A stretch of 64,000 nucleotides of DNA, taken from positions 22,619,558 through 22,683,557 of the forward strand of contig NC_088873.1 of NCBI RefSeq assembly GCF_032884065.1, written 5' to 3'. This DNA is from Artemia franciscana (taxonomy: Eukaryota; Arthropoda; Branchiopoda; Anostraca; Artemiidae). The position numbers and the translations under genes are program-made. The notes under the pieces are model-generated. The model was not told where the DNA came from, ran no database searches, and saw nothing but the letters and a program-made list of their open reading frames with translations. Positions 1 through 10,361 of the stretch are shown in pieces (the stretch's first letter is position 1; every line of letters starts with the position of its first letter).

Positions 1-2110
1 GAATCATTCATCTTCATGGATTTCGACTGCAGAAAAGGAAAAATCCCTTTAAAGGATCATCGGTATTCTTTCGAGAGAAGATCCCGGTTAAATACAAGTT
101 TTGAGGATACTCAACACAACTATAACTTAATGATTCAAGGATGGAAGGCTCAAGCCAAGTATAGGCAGAGGCCTTACGAACTTTCTCTCTAGGAAAAGTA
201 GTTTTTAGGCGCATCAAAGAGCGTGGCTCAATAGATGCTAAAAAGAACATGAGCCAACTTGGACATAGACTTACGCGAGAAAAGCAGATGAAAAAGAATG
301 CAAATTTCGACACGGATTCGGAAATATGTGAATAAAAGAGTTAGATAATCTTAGAACAATTGCGTAGGAACACGCGGTGGGTAGTAACCAAAGGCTTACT
401 GAAACCTATGGTACTTGGAAAAACCGATGTTTCGATTGGTAGGTGTTACGATGTTTGACAGGCAAAAACGACCTAGACCGGTGTGGCTTGCAGCGGAAAA
501 GAAGAGACTACAAGGTCGAGATCTGGAACTGTGAAAACATTATAAAAAAAATAATTGCAATAGTTTGGGATACTTCAACAGGTTCTTCAAAAATACCAAA
601 AGCAAAGAGGGTCTGATTAACAGGTTGACTGTATCAACCTTAATATTACGATTTAAGTTACCTATTAGCTAGCAAGTAAGTAATCATAAAACTTTCCACA
701 TTTTTAACGCGACAATACTAAGTTCTCCTGAGGCAATACTAAATTGCCACTCGGGAATTTTTCGTCTCTGTAATCAATGGGTAAAAAACACATTAAGAAT
801 AACCCAATCGTGAGCTCATTCAGCAACAAAATAATCAAATACTCAAACAAACTATCTCTAAGGATAGATGACACAAAAGTAATGAGAATACTTGACAGCC
901 TACCAGGGAATATCTTAGCTAAGCTAGTACGGAGACGCACACTCTATTATCGTCAATGTGTAATGGGCCCAAGCAATGACTTGTTGACAAGTGGTCTTGG
1001 AAACACATCACAAGATTAGAGGATCGACGTTCTTGTAGAATCGGAATTTCATTCGTAAAGCCACAAAATTCCTAAATAGACAAACAATTGACGTGGCATA
1101 TGTAGAACTTATCACAGTGGAAAATAGTTTTTACTCTCACCGTTAGCAGGACACTATATTTCTGAAATGTTAAAAATTAATGAAACTGATGTAAACTGAA
1201 AATTGTTGCAGTTTTAACAGATTATCCGACCCCCTCCTCTATATTGATTCTTTTTGCTTGATGCGAGACGCCAAATTTACAAAAAGGAGCTAAAAATAAT
1301 AAAATGGTATATTGATTGGCAAATCCTTGGATCAGGAATCCTATGAACGCCACCATCCCCCACCCCACCAGTCAAATATGTCTATGTTAATATGTACAGA
1401 TATTTCCCGCACTTTCCAATATATCTTCATATAATTCGCCTTTCTCGAAGCTATACCCGCCATTCCCACACACACACACAAAACAAAATCTGTACATATA
1501 CCCGATGAAATGTTTGACAGGGTTTAAATAATGTACACCAAAATGATGTTTAACCATATTGAGATGTACCAAAAATGATTTTCTTCCTTTATACAGACTC
1601 AAATAGTAGGAATTAATGAGTTTCAGCCAACAGGCAAGTGAAACAATTGTTATTTTCATAATGAATATTCCTACTTTAAGGAAAGAGAGGCCAATAAGAA
1701 TTTCTTACTTGCGTAGACAAATCTAGCCGTATAGAGATGTATAGGCATTTATGTTTTACTACTATAAAAATCTTGTAAGCTTGGAAATTAATGCTCTGAT
1801 CAAATTTCTGCTAAAATAGGCATGCAAATCTGTATGTACATTTGATGCAATTTTAGAACGAAAAAAAGGAATTACATGTGTTGGGAGATGTGGCGTGTGC
1901 TACATTACGAGTGTTACATGTGCTTGGAGAGGATATATATGTGATTTGGCACGAGCTTAAAAAACACCAAAAATATTGCTGCCTGAATGACGTTCGCAAT
2001 CTATAAAGGTAATTTTCAAGTGGACTGTGTTCATATATCATAGTGACACTTTTGACGTTACAAGTTTTCTACAGACACTGAAAATCGAAACAGAGAGGTC
2101 GTGCACTTAC
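1..2110. other. No supported gene; possible intron or flank of the 2111-2400 gene
   Basis: Open frames here are short (99 aa or fewer) and have no recognisable motif. If the exon at 2111-2400 belongs to a minus-strand gene, this segment would hold its next intron, but I could not find a following exon. A short CA run lies near 1468-1485. Confidence 0.5.
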
Positions 2111-2400
2111 AAACAAGCCAATTTTATTATCTAGGTAGTGCAGCGCTGAGCTTTCAATTCCATGAGGGAAGCTGAGCTCTCCGACGAGGAGTCCAGAGGA
2201 GAGATCCAGAAAACATACTCGTCCATTGTCATAGCAAAAAACTCCAACGTGAGCACCGTTTCTTAGCTCCCACCAGCAGACAACAACAGGAGGTCTGGTG
2301 TCAAATGATTGGACGCCAAAATGTGTTACTTCTGAAGAGCGCCAATTGTTACACTGCGGGTCATCCTCAGTGGGAACAATAAACACTTCAGAATCAGCAT
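2111..2400 (-). CDS. Internal coding exon of an unidentified gene, beta-propeller-like
   Basis: I do not recognise the gene. On the minus strand a pyrimidine-rich tract ending in CCCATAG (acceptor AG at 2402-2401) is followed by 290 bases with no stop, then a strong GTAAGT donor at 2110-2105. The exon starts with two bases of a split codon and ends at a codon boundary, so it adds 96 whole codons. The peptide includes VVVCWWELRNGAHVGVF, then YDNGRVCFLDLSSGLLVGEL. The pattern 'hydrophobic strand, DNG-R-V, strand, LDL-SG' is typical of one blade of a WD40-like or related beta-propeller, but that is an inference from pattern only. Codon use, clean splice borders and lack of decay set it apart from the repeats around it. 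No partner exon was found on either side. Exon status is fairly sure; function is unknown. Confidence 0.62.
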
Positions 2401-2459
2401 CTATGGGAAAAAAACAACATGATTAACAAAGAATAAATAATAAATACAATACCAAAAAC

Positions 2460-2591
2460 CCGGTTTGATTATGGCAAATGTAATAAATCTTTAACTATAT
2501 AAACCTTTGTTCTACCTATGTTTTATCATTATCTACCTACCAGTGTATTTTATTTGTTATGCGTATTATATTAATAAACTGAACTGAACTG
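2460..2591 (+). repeat. 3' end of a LINE-like element with AACTG tail
   Basis: A stretch without coding content ends in AATAAACTGAACTGAACTG (about 2573-2591). This has the form of LINE 3' termini elsewhere in the window, where a 3' UTR ends in a short tandem repeat. It lies between the exon at 2111-2400 and its partial duplicate. Length and origin of the upstream part are uncertain. Confidence 0.35.
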
Positions 2592-2636
2592 GTATTGTCT
2601 AATGTCATTATCTCTCAGCTCAGCACTGATCTTCAG

Positions 2637-2721
2637 TGTCAAATGATTGGACGCCAAAATGTGTTACTTCTGAAGAGCGCAAATTGTTACACTGTAGGTC
2701 ATCCTCAGTGGGAAGAATAAA
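2637..2721 (-). pseudogene. Partial duplicate (85 bp) of the exon at 2111-2400
   Basis: Bases 2637-2721 match 2299-2383, the 5' part of the exon, over 85 bp with four mismatches by eye. On the minus strand the copied frame stays open; the changes would alter three residues (Val to Leu, Pro to Leu with two base changes, Trp to Leu). The duplicate lies upstream of the exon in the direction of transcription, with a LINE-like tail between them. No clear acceptor and donor pair flanks it, so a broken exon copy is more likely than an alternative exon. Confidence 0.65.
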
Positions 2722-2845
2722 GCCCAGCACTGTTATATACAATGCTGGGTTTATATATTATGGTCAGTAAGTTCAGTAAATTGGGAAAATTTTAAACGTA
2801 GTTTCGGCATGTCTACCCTAACAAAACCAAAAACAAGAAAAACAA

Positions 2846-2975
2846 GAGGGAATTATTTTCGCAAGACAGTGGGAAACTAATTGAAATGAATATTACGGAC
2901 GGCCCTTGGACATAGGGCCGAAATGTTCTTTATAATTAGTTTCCCACTGCCTTGCAAAAAGAATTTCCTATTATT
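2846..2975. repeat. Small fold-back (hairpin) repeat
   Basis: Inverted arms of 22 bp at 2861-2882 and 2934-2955 (GCAAGACAGTGGGAAAC and its complement, one mismatch). Weaker complementarity extends outward. A second, inner hairpin GGCCCT...AGGGCC sits at 2901-2919. No coding content. A MITE-like or fold-back element is the likely origin. Confidence 0.5.
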
Positions 2976-3981
2976 ATTCTTCTTTTTGATGTTTGTGATG
3001 GAAAGTCAGTGTTGTCTTCATCACTATTTAAGTCTGCTCTGTTCCAGTTACAGATGAGGGATCGAGTTTAAACTTCCAGAAAAACTTTTGATAGTGGGGG
3101 GTAGTAAGGGGACTCCAAATTTTGAATCAGATTTGAAGGGGGCTAAGTATTTTCCCACCGGTGCTCAAAAAAGGATATTCACTAAATATTTGCTTTTCTT
3201 TCTTATGCCTCTCATTCTACAGGCCATTTTGCAAATCAAACATATTTGCGACCATACTAATACAAAGAAGAGAGGGGGAAGGGGAATTCCAAAAACCTAG
3301 CATGAGTGCATACATGGTCATAATGATTCATCCCGTATTATGAGCAAAGAGCAGAGTTTTTCCTTAAGGAGTCAATACCAAAAGACTATAGAAGAAAGGA
3401 ATCTTAAGTACTAAGGACATTTGGAACCTAGTTGAAGCATCAACTTTAGTAATTTGACACATGTCTGGTAAGATTAATAGATAACACCATCAGTAGGAGG
3501 TAACAGACCACTTAACACAACTAAAATGTAAAAAGATAAAAATAGAAGCTCAAAAACACACTTGCCACAAACATTTTAGCATTTTTCAGTGTAATTGAAA
3601 AGGTGTAGATAGCATTGAAACCAAGCAAACATTCAAGAGATGTTATTTAAAAGAACAATGTCCTTTTCAAAAATGAAGAGAAATTACCTAGAATAAATAT
3701 AATTTTACCATCAATCTGTTCACACCTTTAAAGAATAGAGTCTTATACACTTTATGGAAAACTACTGTTTAAACAGATAGCTCGTGGCCCAGGACCCAAT
3801 TTTGCGTCTTGCAATTTGTGATTGCCTTGCCGACTGATTTCAATAAGTATAACATGTCCAATTTTCTATCAAAATTTATCCGTAATATTTATCCATAATA
3901 AAAATTCCACATAATTTATCTAATTGGATAATTAGAGACTCTTTTTTGAGGAGCTGCGTATGTCAAGTTACCCCTGGAGAC
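2976..3981. other. No gene seen
   Basis: AT-rich sequence with only short overlapping frames and no motif. Nothing supportable. Confidence 0.5.
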
Positions 3982-4172
3982 ATAAGCGTTTTACAAGATT
4001 TTTGGTTTCTTCCTCCAACTCCCCACAATGCCAACAGATCTGGTCGGGATTTGAAATAAGAGCTCTGAGACATGAGTTTCTTCTAAATATCAAATTTCAT
4101 TAAGATCCGGTCACCCGTTCTTAAGTTAAAAATGCCTCATTTTTTCTAATTCTTCCAAATTAACACCCCCCA
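3982..4172. repeat. Direct repeat, copy 1
   Basis: Begins ATAAGCGTTTTACAAGATTT, contains AAATAAGAGCTCTGAGACA and CAAATTTCATTAAGATC, and ends in a C-rich tract. A second copy follows at 4270-4462 in the same orientation. No coding content; a dispersed repeat unit. Confidence 0.6.
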
Positions 4173-4269
4173 GCTCCTCCAAAGACAGCAGATTCATTCC
4201 AAGTATTCCAATCACGTATCTAGAATTTGTGCTTATTCTTCCTATCAAGTTTCATCCCGATCTCTCCAC

Positions 4270-4462
4270 TATAAGCGTTTTCCAAGATTTCTGTTTCCCT
4301 CTTCCAACCCCCTATGTCCCCGGATCCAGTCGGGATTTAAAATAAGAGCTCTGAGACACGATATCCTTCCAAACATCAAATTTCATTAAGATCTGATCAA
4401 CCGTTCGTAAGTTAAAATACTTCATTTTTTCTATTTTTTTCAAATTAAAGACCCCCCCCACT
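4270..4462. repeat. Direct repeat, copy 2
   Basis: Same order of motifs as the copy at 3982-4172 (ATAAGCGTTTTCCAAG, AAATAAGAGCTCTGAGACA, AAATTTCATTAAGATC, C tract) with scattered differences. About 97 bp separate the copies, which also look related in part. Confidence 0.6.
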
Positions 4463-4959
4463 CCCCCCCCCCCAGATGGTCAAATCGGTAAAATGACTAT
4501 TTCTAATTTAATCTGGTCCGGCCCCTGATACGCCTGCCAAATTTAATCGTCCTAGCTAACCTGGAAGTGCCTAAAGTAGCAAAACCGGGACCGACAGAAT
4601 TTGCGATTGCTATATGTCACTTGGTTAACACCAAGTGCCATAAAAACACACTGTACCCACGTCCCACTCCGAGCGTAAGAAGATTTAAAAAGATGCCCAT
4701 TCACCTTTCGATGAAACATTATTTTGGCTATTAAATGACGGAATTGCAGGCAGGGACTTATGAAATTCACAAAAATGTAGGAGGAGGCGGGGCAGTGTAT
4801 TTTTCCAAATCTAGGAGGAGGGGGGCAATTTTGTTGTCTTACCGATTATTTTTTTGAAAATACTAAAAATTTTATTTTTCATGGAAATACGAAAATATGA
4901 TTTTTCAAAATCCAGGAGGAAAAGGCAAAAAAAATATAGGGGTAAAATATAGGCCTACA

Positions 4960-5440
4960 CCTGCCCACTCCTACTTGACGTGCCTGGTAGTGGAACTCAT
5001 TGAAAATGCCAAGATTATTGAACAAAAATCGAATCACGGCCAAGGTTTGTGCTATGGCAAATCTGGTGAGTCAACAAGGAGTAATAGAGCTATCCATTCA
5101 GAAGATCCAGGACCTACGAATCATTGTCTAAGGAAAAAAGTGTATGCGAGAGAGCTTTTCTCTCGGAACGTTTTTCTCTTTGGTGTCCCGCTGTGGCTCC
5201 AAAACTCATATATTGTAGAAACTACAAGATCTTTAATATTTGATAGACGTTAAGTTGTCCCTGTGAGCTGTTAGTATTATTCCACTCACTCAATTTGTTT
5301 AGTAGTTGAAGTTTGTTTGTTTGCATGTTTGCATTCACCATATTTTACTGTGTCTTGTAAGAGGACTGTTTCCGTTATTATTTATTCCCTATTGTAACGA
5401 TTAATTGGAAAAAATTAGCAATCATTATTATAAATTGATG
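4960..5440 (+). pseudogene. Probable LINE 3' end (ORF2 C-terminus) remnant
   Basis: A plus-strand frame ending at 5253 closes with ARELFSRNVFLFGVPLWLQ and VETTRSLIFDRR. This resembles the last 40 residues of CR1/Jockey-type ORF2 proteins, where an 'F..R....WN.LP' motif is followed by a 'SL..F...L' helix. AT-rich 3' UTR-like sequence follows. No RT palm is visible upstream, so the copy is strongly 5'-truncated. The family link is motif-based and tentative. Confidence 0.35.
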
Positions 5441-6889
5441 CAATCATAATCCAAAAATTTTAGATATAGGAAACAAAGTATAACTATTATAAGAGACATT
5501 CAGATGTCAAACCGATTAAATCCATATTCTTTAGGCTGCAAAAAAATGTTTGGGTTATAACCATTTGGCTACTTAATAACTCTGTACCCCAATAGGGGTA
5601 TTTCTCGAAATAAGGATTAATAGCTGAAATGAGAAAAAAACAAGTTTTTTGCCGTCCAACTAAATGATTTCAACATTATTTGCCAACTCATATTTTCACT
5701 TCTACTCTTACTCTTCCATTTTCAGAGAAATCTTCAAAAGTCAGAAGCCATAAATAGGACATTATATAAGACAAGTTACACAAACTAGATAGAACAAATG
5801 CTATATTTAACGCTTTTGGCGTCATAAGGGCAGAAGACTAATTCCCGGAGAAGGGTAAATAAAAAGCAAAAAATAAATCATCTAGGTATACTTATTCAGT
5901 CTGTTTAGGGAGGGGAGGGTTCTTTCAACCAATTTATACGGATTTACTCCATCCAATTCCCACCCCTTGTAGATTTATGTAAAACCAACAAGATATCTCT
6001 CAGCCCATTGCTTTTACAAATGCACTGGGTCCGTATCTTTACCCGTGGCTAAAACCTTGCTCAAGTATGGTTTTTTCAGCCCAGTGTCTTCAATATTAAA
6101 ATGTTCCCGCCTTTCATAATTTTCGGCAGCTTCGTCTATGATTTTGTTTATGTTCTAAATGTTCATGTCATTCTATTAAAACCTAAAAAAGAATAAATAA
6201 ACATTTAATATATTCCCAATAACTGACAACCAATTGAATAGTCTATGTGGAGTATATGTTTAAAGAGTTATACTTAGACAAACTGATGACACTGTCAATG
6301 GCAGATAACTCTTAAGTTTTAGGTTATATGAGTGTTCTTTTGCCCACAATCAAGTAATGACTTGGTAAAACATCTTGAAGATTAAGGAATCATGTCATAC
6401 TATAACATATTTCGTACGAAAATCGACTTACTCACAACAAGTACAAAGGAATCAGCACTGTTCCTTGCAACGGATATGATATCCACAGCTCCATTCCAAG
6501 AGAAATTTCGCTCTTGCCAAATTCCTACATCAAAGCTCCATATGGTCAATGTCTTTGGTCTAAAACGAAATAGCATAATACTCGATTATTGTTCTCACCA
6601 TTTTTTCCCCGTGTTGGAGCATGGCCGATTCTTCTAAAAACCGAATTTTCGGCGGATTTCTAAACGTTTCTCCATAAGAAACCTGCTGTACCTACTTTTA
6701 AAATATTTGATAGTAGAAGATGCCATTTAAACACCGGAAATAAAAAAAAATATATAGATTTTAAGGAAGACATCACTACTGTACTTTTGATATATGGAAC
6801 CATACATCTCCAAAGGTTGTATAACAGGTCATAGAAAGTCGCGGACGGGCCGTTTAATTGCAAATTAGTAGAAGAACTCGTGCCCTGTT
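5441..6889. other. No gene seen
   Basis: Short frames without recognisable motifs on both strands. Nothing supportable. Confidence 0.5.
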
Positions 6890-7380
6890 CAAACGGTTCA
6901 TGGTAACGAACTGTAGAAAAGAGCGTCTTGTGCTGATAATAATTCAAACTCTAGAAAGCAGAATTCTGATTCAACCTATTACATCGGCTGGCTTTTTACG
7001 GAGAGCAAAATATATAAAAAAAAAAAATTTAAAATTTCCATCAGAAGTAATGAGCCAGAGCAGATCTGCCTAATCACAGAAAAAGAGGGAAACGCTCCCA
7101 AAAAGGCTTGGGATCTGGATGAAAATTAGACCATCATATTTAGCATACTAGATAACATTGTTACAGAAGTTACAAGCCTCTATCTACCAAAACGTGAAAT
7201 GTTTATGTACTTTTTTCAAGAAGAATGGTCATGGATACATGTTTATTTATACCTCCTTTTTTAGGGGTGATCGTATCAAATCAATGGTCCTAGACATCGA
7301 AAGAGGGCTCGTTTGAAAAGAAAATGAAAGCTCTAGTGCCACTTTAAATAGCAAAAGAGGTTATCAAATAGCAAAATGGC
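6890..7380. repeat. Divergent copy of the GTAACGAACTGTAG dispersed repeat
   Basis: Starts near ACGGTTCATGGTAACGAACTGTAGAAA and keeps the order of motifs seen in the block at 22255-22730: an AAACGCTCCCAAAAAGG stretch like AAACACCCCCTAAAAG, TTCAAG.AGAA, TGTTTATTT, GGGGTGATCGTATC, GGTCCTAGA, and GAAAGCTCTAGTGCC. Much more diverged than that copy. Non-coding. Confidence 0.55.
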
Positions 7381-7588
7381 ATTTTTTATCATTTTACGGG
7401 ATAAAAATAACAATTTTTGTCCAAAAAGGGCCAGAATACTGTCGAGTGAAAATTAAGATAGCAAATTGATTTGAATTATCAAACAGTTATACATCCAGCT
7501 TTCCAGATTCAAAGGGCCCAATACCTTGCAAAGGCGCATATGCTCCTGAATAATATAAGAAAACTAGCTGTTAGCGCCACCCCAACAC

Positions 7589-7650
7589 CTAGCTGATGGG
7601 GGCGCTTCGCCCCCCCAACAACTAGCTGATGGGGGCGCTTCGCGCCCCCC
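7589..7650. repeat. GC-rich hairpin unit, two tandem copies
   Basis: CTAGCTGATGGGGGCGCTTC followed by a C run occurs at 7589 and again at 7622. Each copy can fold on GGGGGCGC / GCGCCCCC around a TTC loop. It stands out sharply from the AT-rich surroundings. Confidence 0.65.
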
Positions 7651-7889
7651 AAGCACCCCCCCGCGCATTGCAAAATCTCCTGACGCCTAGTAAAGAGCAA
7701 ATTTTAGCCCATAGTAACCAAAATTAAGACACTCGTCGGATCGAAATAAAAACTGCACCATTGGAGTCTCCATAGCCAGAAATGCCAACTAGGAGAATTG
7801 GCAAGCAGTGATGTCTCCTTTTTCTGTCACCGATAGTGAGAAGTGCCCATGTGTGTTAAATCGGTGGCAGTTTTGTTGTCACTTCCCTT

Positions 7890-8640
7890 GGCATCTCAAT
7901 GATTGCCAAAATTTTTAGGGGTGTATCTATGTCCGGATTTGACCATGATCACGCAGAGGTGTTGAAACCAGTGTTGTCATTTATATTGCAACTGTTGACA
8001 TATTTAATTAGCCTCTCATTGCAGAAGGTGATTTTTCCACGAATCATCAAAAAAACTCAAATAATGCCTCTCCACAAAAGTGGTCTTCAAGAAAACCCAT
8101 ATCAGTTCTGACCCATCTGAATCCTCTTGGTGTTTTCCAAAGTCTTTGAAAGAACAACGAAGAACCGCTTTTGCTTTTTTCTCGAAGCGAAGGTATTCCT
8201 CAACCAACGACAATTTTCTTTCAAACCAGGACATTCTACTGAAAATGCACTGTCGTCATTGAGCTTATTTATCAAATATGTTGCAGTGCTGCCAACTATG
8301 AGGCAGTGAAGGTGCTTCGAATAATGACGACTCTGATGAGTCTATGGCATTCGCAGACCCACTAAATGGCATCTTTGATGACTCAAGCATGGAAAAACTC
8401 CAAGAAAAACTAGAGATTGCCTTAGAAGAAACTCAATTTGAAATGGAAAGAAATCGTCTTGCAATAAATGTAGACAAATCGCGCGTCTTACTATTTTCAA
8501 GAATTGGAACTCTGAATCCAGAAATAACTGGAATCAAAACTTCAACACGAATGATAAAGCAGCCAGAAATAAGTTTTGCAAGGAATTTGGTATATTCCCG
8601 GACCAAAACCCATCTTTTCTAACCACGTCCAGTCTTGGCA
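7890..8640 (+). pseudogene. LINE ORF2 reverse-transcriptase remnant
   Basis: Frames on the plus strand give, in order: EVLKPVLSFILQLLTYLISL and VIFPRIIKKTQIMPLHKSG (around 7955-8085), SKVFERTTKNR (8130-8165), NQRQFSFKPGHSTENAL (8205-8255), then FADPLNGIFDDSSMEKLQE and LAINVDKSRVLLFS (8350-8505). These correspond to RT blocks 0 to 3 and the region after the FADD motif of CR1/Jockey-type LINEs (here FADP, catalytic DD lost). Frameshifts join the pieces and the YxDD-bearing central palm is largely deleted. Dead copy. Clade not determined. Confidence 0.75.
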
Positions 8641-10301
8641 TCATCCAGACATTGAAGCACCTGTGTTAAAAAAAAATTATTTCTCTACTTTTTTTAGTTG
8701 ACTGGCAGTTAACTTCCAAATCACGCTTATTGGTTCTACCCATAGGCATGCACTGAAAACTATTATAAATGGAGATAACTACCTTTCTCTTGGTTTTCTT
8801 TACCATTAATTATGCTCAGTTTGTGCTTTTAGGTTCTTTTCCAGATTACTTTCATGTCCTTTCCACAATCTATTTCGGTTGATAACTGAGCACAATGGCC
8901 AAAACATGCGATCTGGTTTTGAACTTCAAGTGAGACAAACTCAAGCAGTGCGGTTAATTGTTATGTATACTGAGGACGCGTGTGGTTGTGTCTAAGAGTG
9001 ACTCTGGGATCTGCACTTCATGGTAGTAAAGAATTTTTTATGTTTTTGGGTATCAACATGCCTTTTGACACAGTGCAGTGTATTTGAGATTGTTTATATT
9101 TTTTTTTAATTAGGCAGATCAGGTATCGAAATAGCATATCTGTAATGTCTTGCGAATCGCACAGGAAATAGAATTGACATTTTTAGATATAGTTAGGTAA
9201 AGAATAATTAGGTGGGGGAATTCAAATTTTGTGTCGGGGGAGCTGGAGGAGCTTAACTATATTTGTCTCTAGTCTACCAAGACGTGTTAAGTGAGGGGGT
9301 CAAGCTGATTTCAGATTTTGTATTTGGGGTGGGGTGAGAAGCTGAAAATACTACGTTTCTGATGCACCCCAACAGTTTTGCAAAATAAGCCCCTAGGGAT
9401 TTACAAACTATTTATGTCTAAGTAGCTAGGTCTAAAAGACAATATGTAGCACCAGGTTATCAAAATAGCATATCATTAATATACTGGGAGTGTCTTGAAG
9501 TATCAAGTTGAAACTTTTAGGGAGTGTAGGAATAAAAACAACTCCTTGGCATAAATTCATCTAGTTTTACTATTCAAAAAAAAACTTTATTTTTGTGTTT
9601 TCTTCCATTTTAATCCATTTAATTCCATTTAATTTTCTTCCAATTATAGTTTTTGTTCAACTTAGGCTTTTCTTCATCTATATTAACTTTTATTTGTTTT
9701 AAGTTTAACATTTCGTATAACCTAATTTACTTGTTTAGAGTTTCAAATTTACTCTTCACCTTTCACAGAAAAGTATTTTTTTTTAATTTATTAAATACAG
9801 AGCAGAAGAAAATCTAAAATCATATACCAAAGGAGTTTTATTCGTTTCCTCTATCTTTTTTCTGATTTCCTGAACTAGCTCTTTGCCTTATAGACTTCTT
9901 TTGGGTGGAGAGGGATTGATTGAAACAACTGGCCCACATATGGGCATATATTAATATATATAACGAAAAGAGAAATCATCAGTGCAACAGCACAAACACA
10001 TAAAAAAAAAAAAAAGACAGAAGAAGAAAAGGAAGACTGTTTTCCTAAATTAGTGATTAATATAGACCAGCACTTGAATGAGGCCTTAACCCTACTCATC
10101 CATACAATCACATAGGTCAAACAGCATAGCCATACACAATCAGCCATAAAGAATAATCCATGGACAGGCAGTCATGTCGCCAATAAGTATAAGTTGTCAT
10201 TTACTAAACAATAAAAACGGTAAAGACAAATAATTCAGAGGCAACAACCCAACACAAGGGCTCATCAGGAGAATACACTTGCCTATAGGGTTTCGGCACT
10301 T

Positions 10302-10305
<4 letters not shown>
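8641..10305. other. No gene seen
   Basis: AT-rich, T-run-rich sequence. Frames up to 90 aa show no motif. Confidence 0.5.

Positions 10306-10360
<55 letters not shown>
10306..10360. repeat. (TA)n microsatellite
   Basis: Uninterrupted alternating TA for about 55 bp. Confidence 0.95.

Positions 10361-10361
<1 letters not shown>

Noticed and set aside
777-1019. 80-codon frame on the plus strand
   Set aside because: No motif, no splice sites, isolated; open length expected by chance in a window of this size.
4897-5253. 118-codon frame as a host gene
   Set aside because: No splice-site support and no similarity that I recognise except a LINE-like C-terminal stretch.
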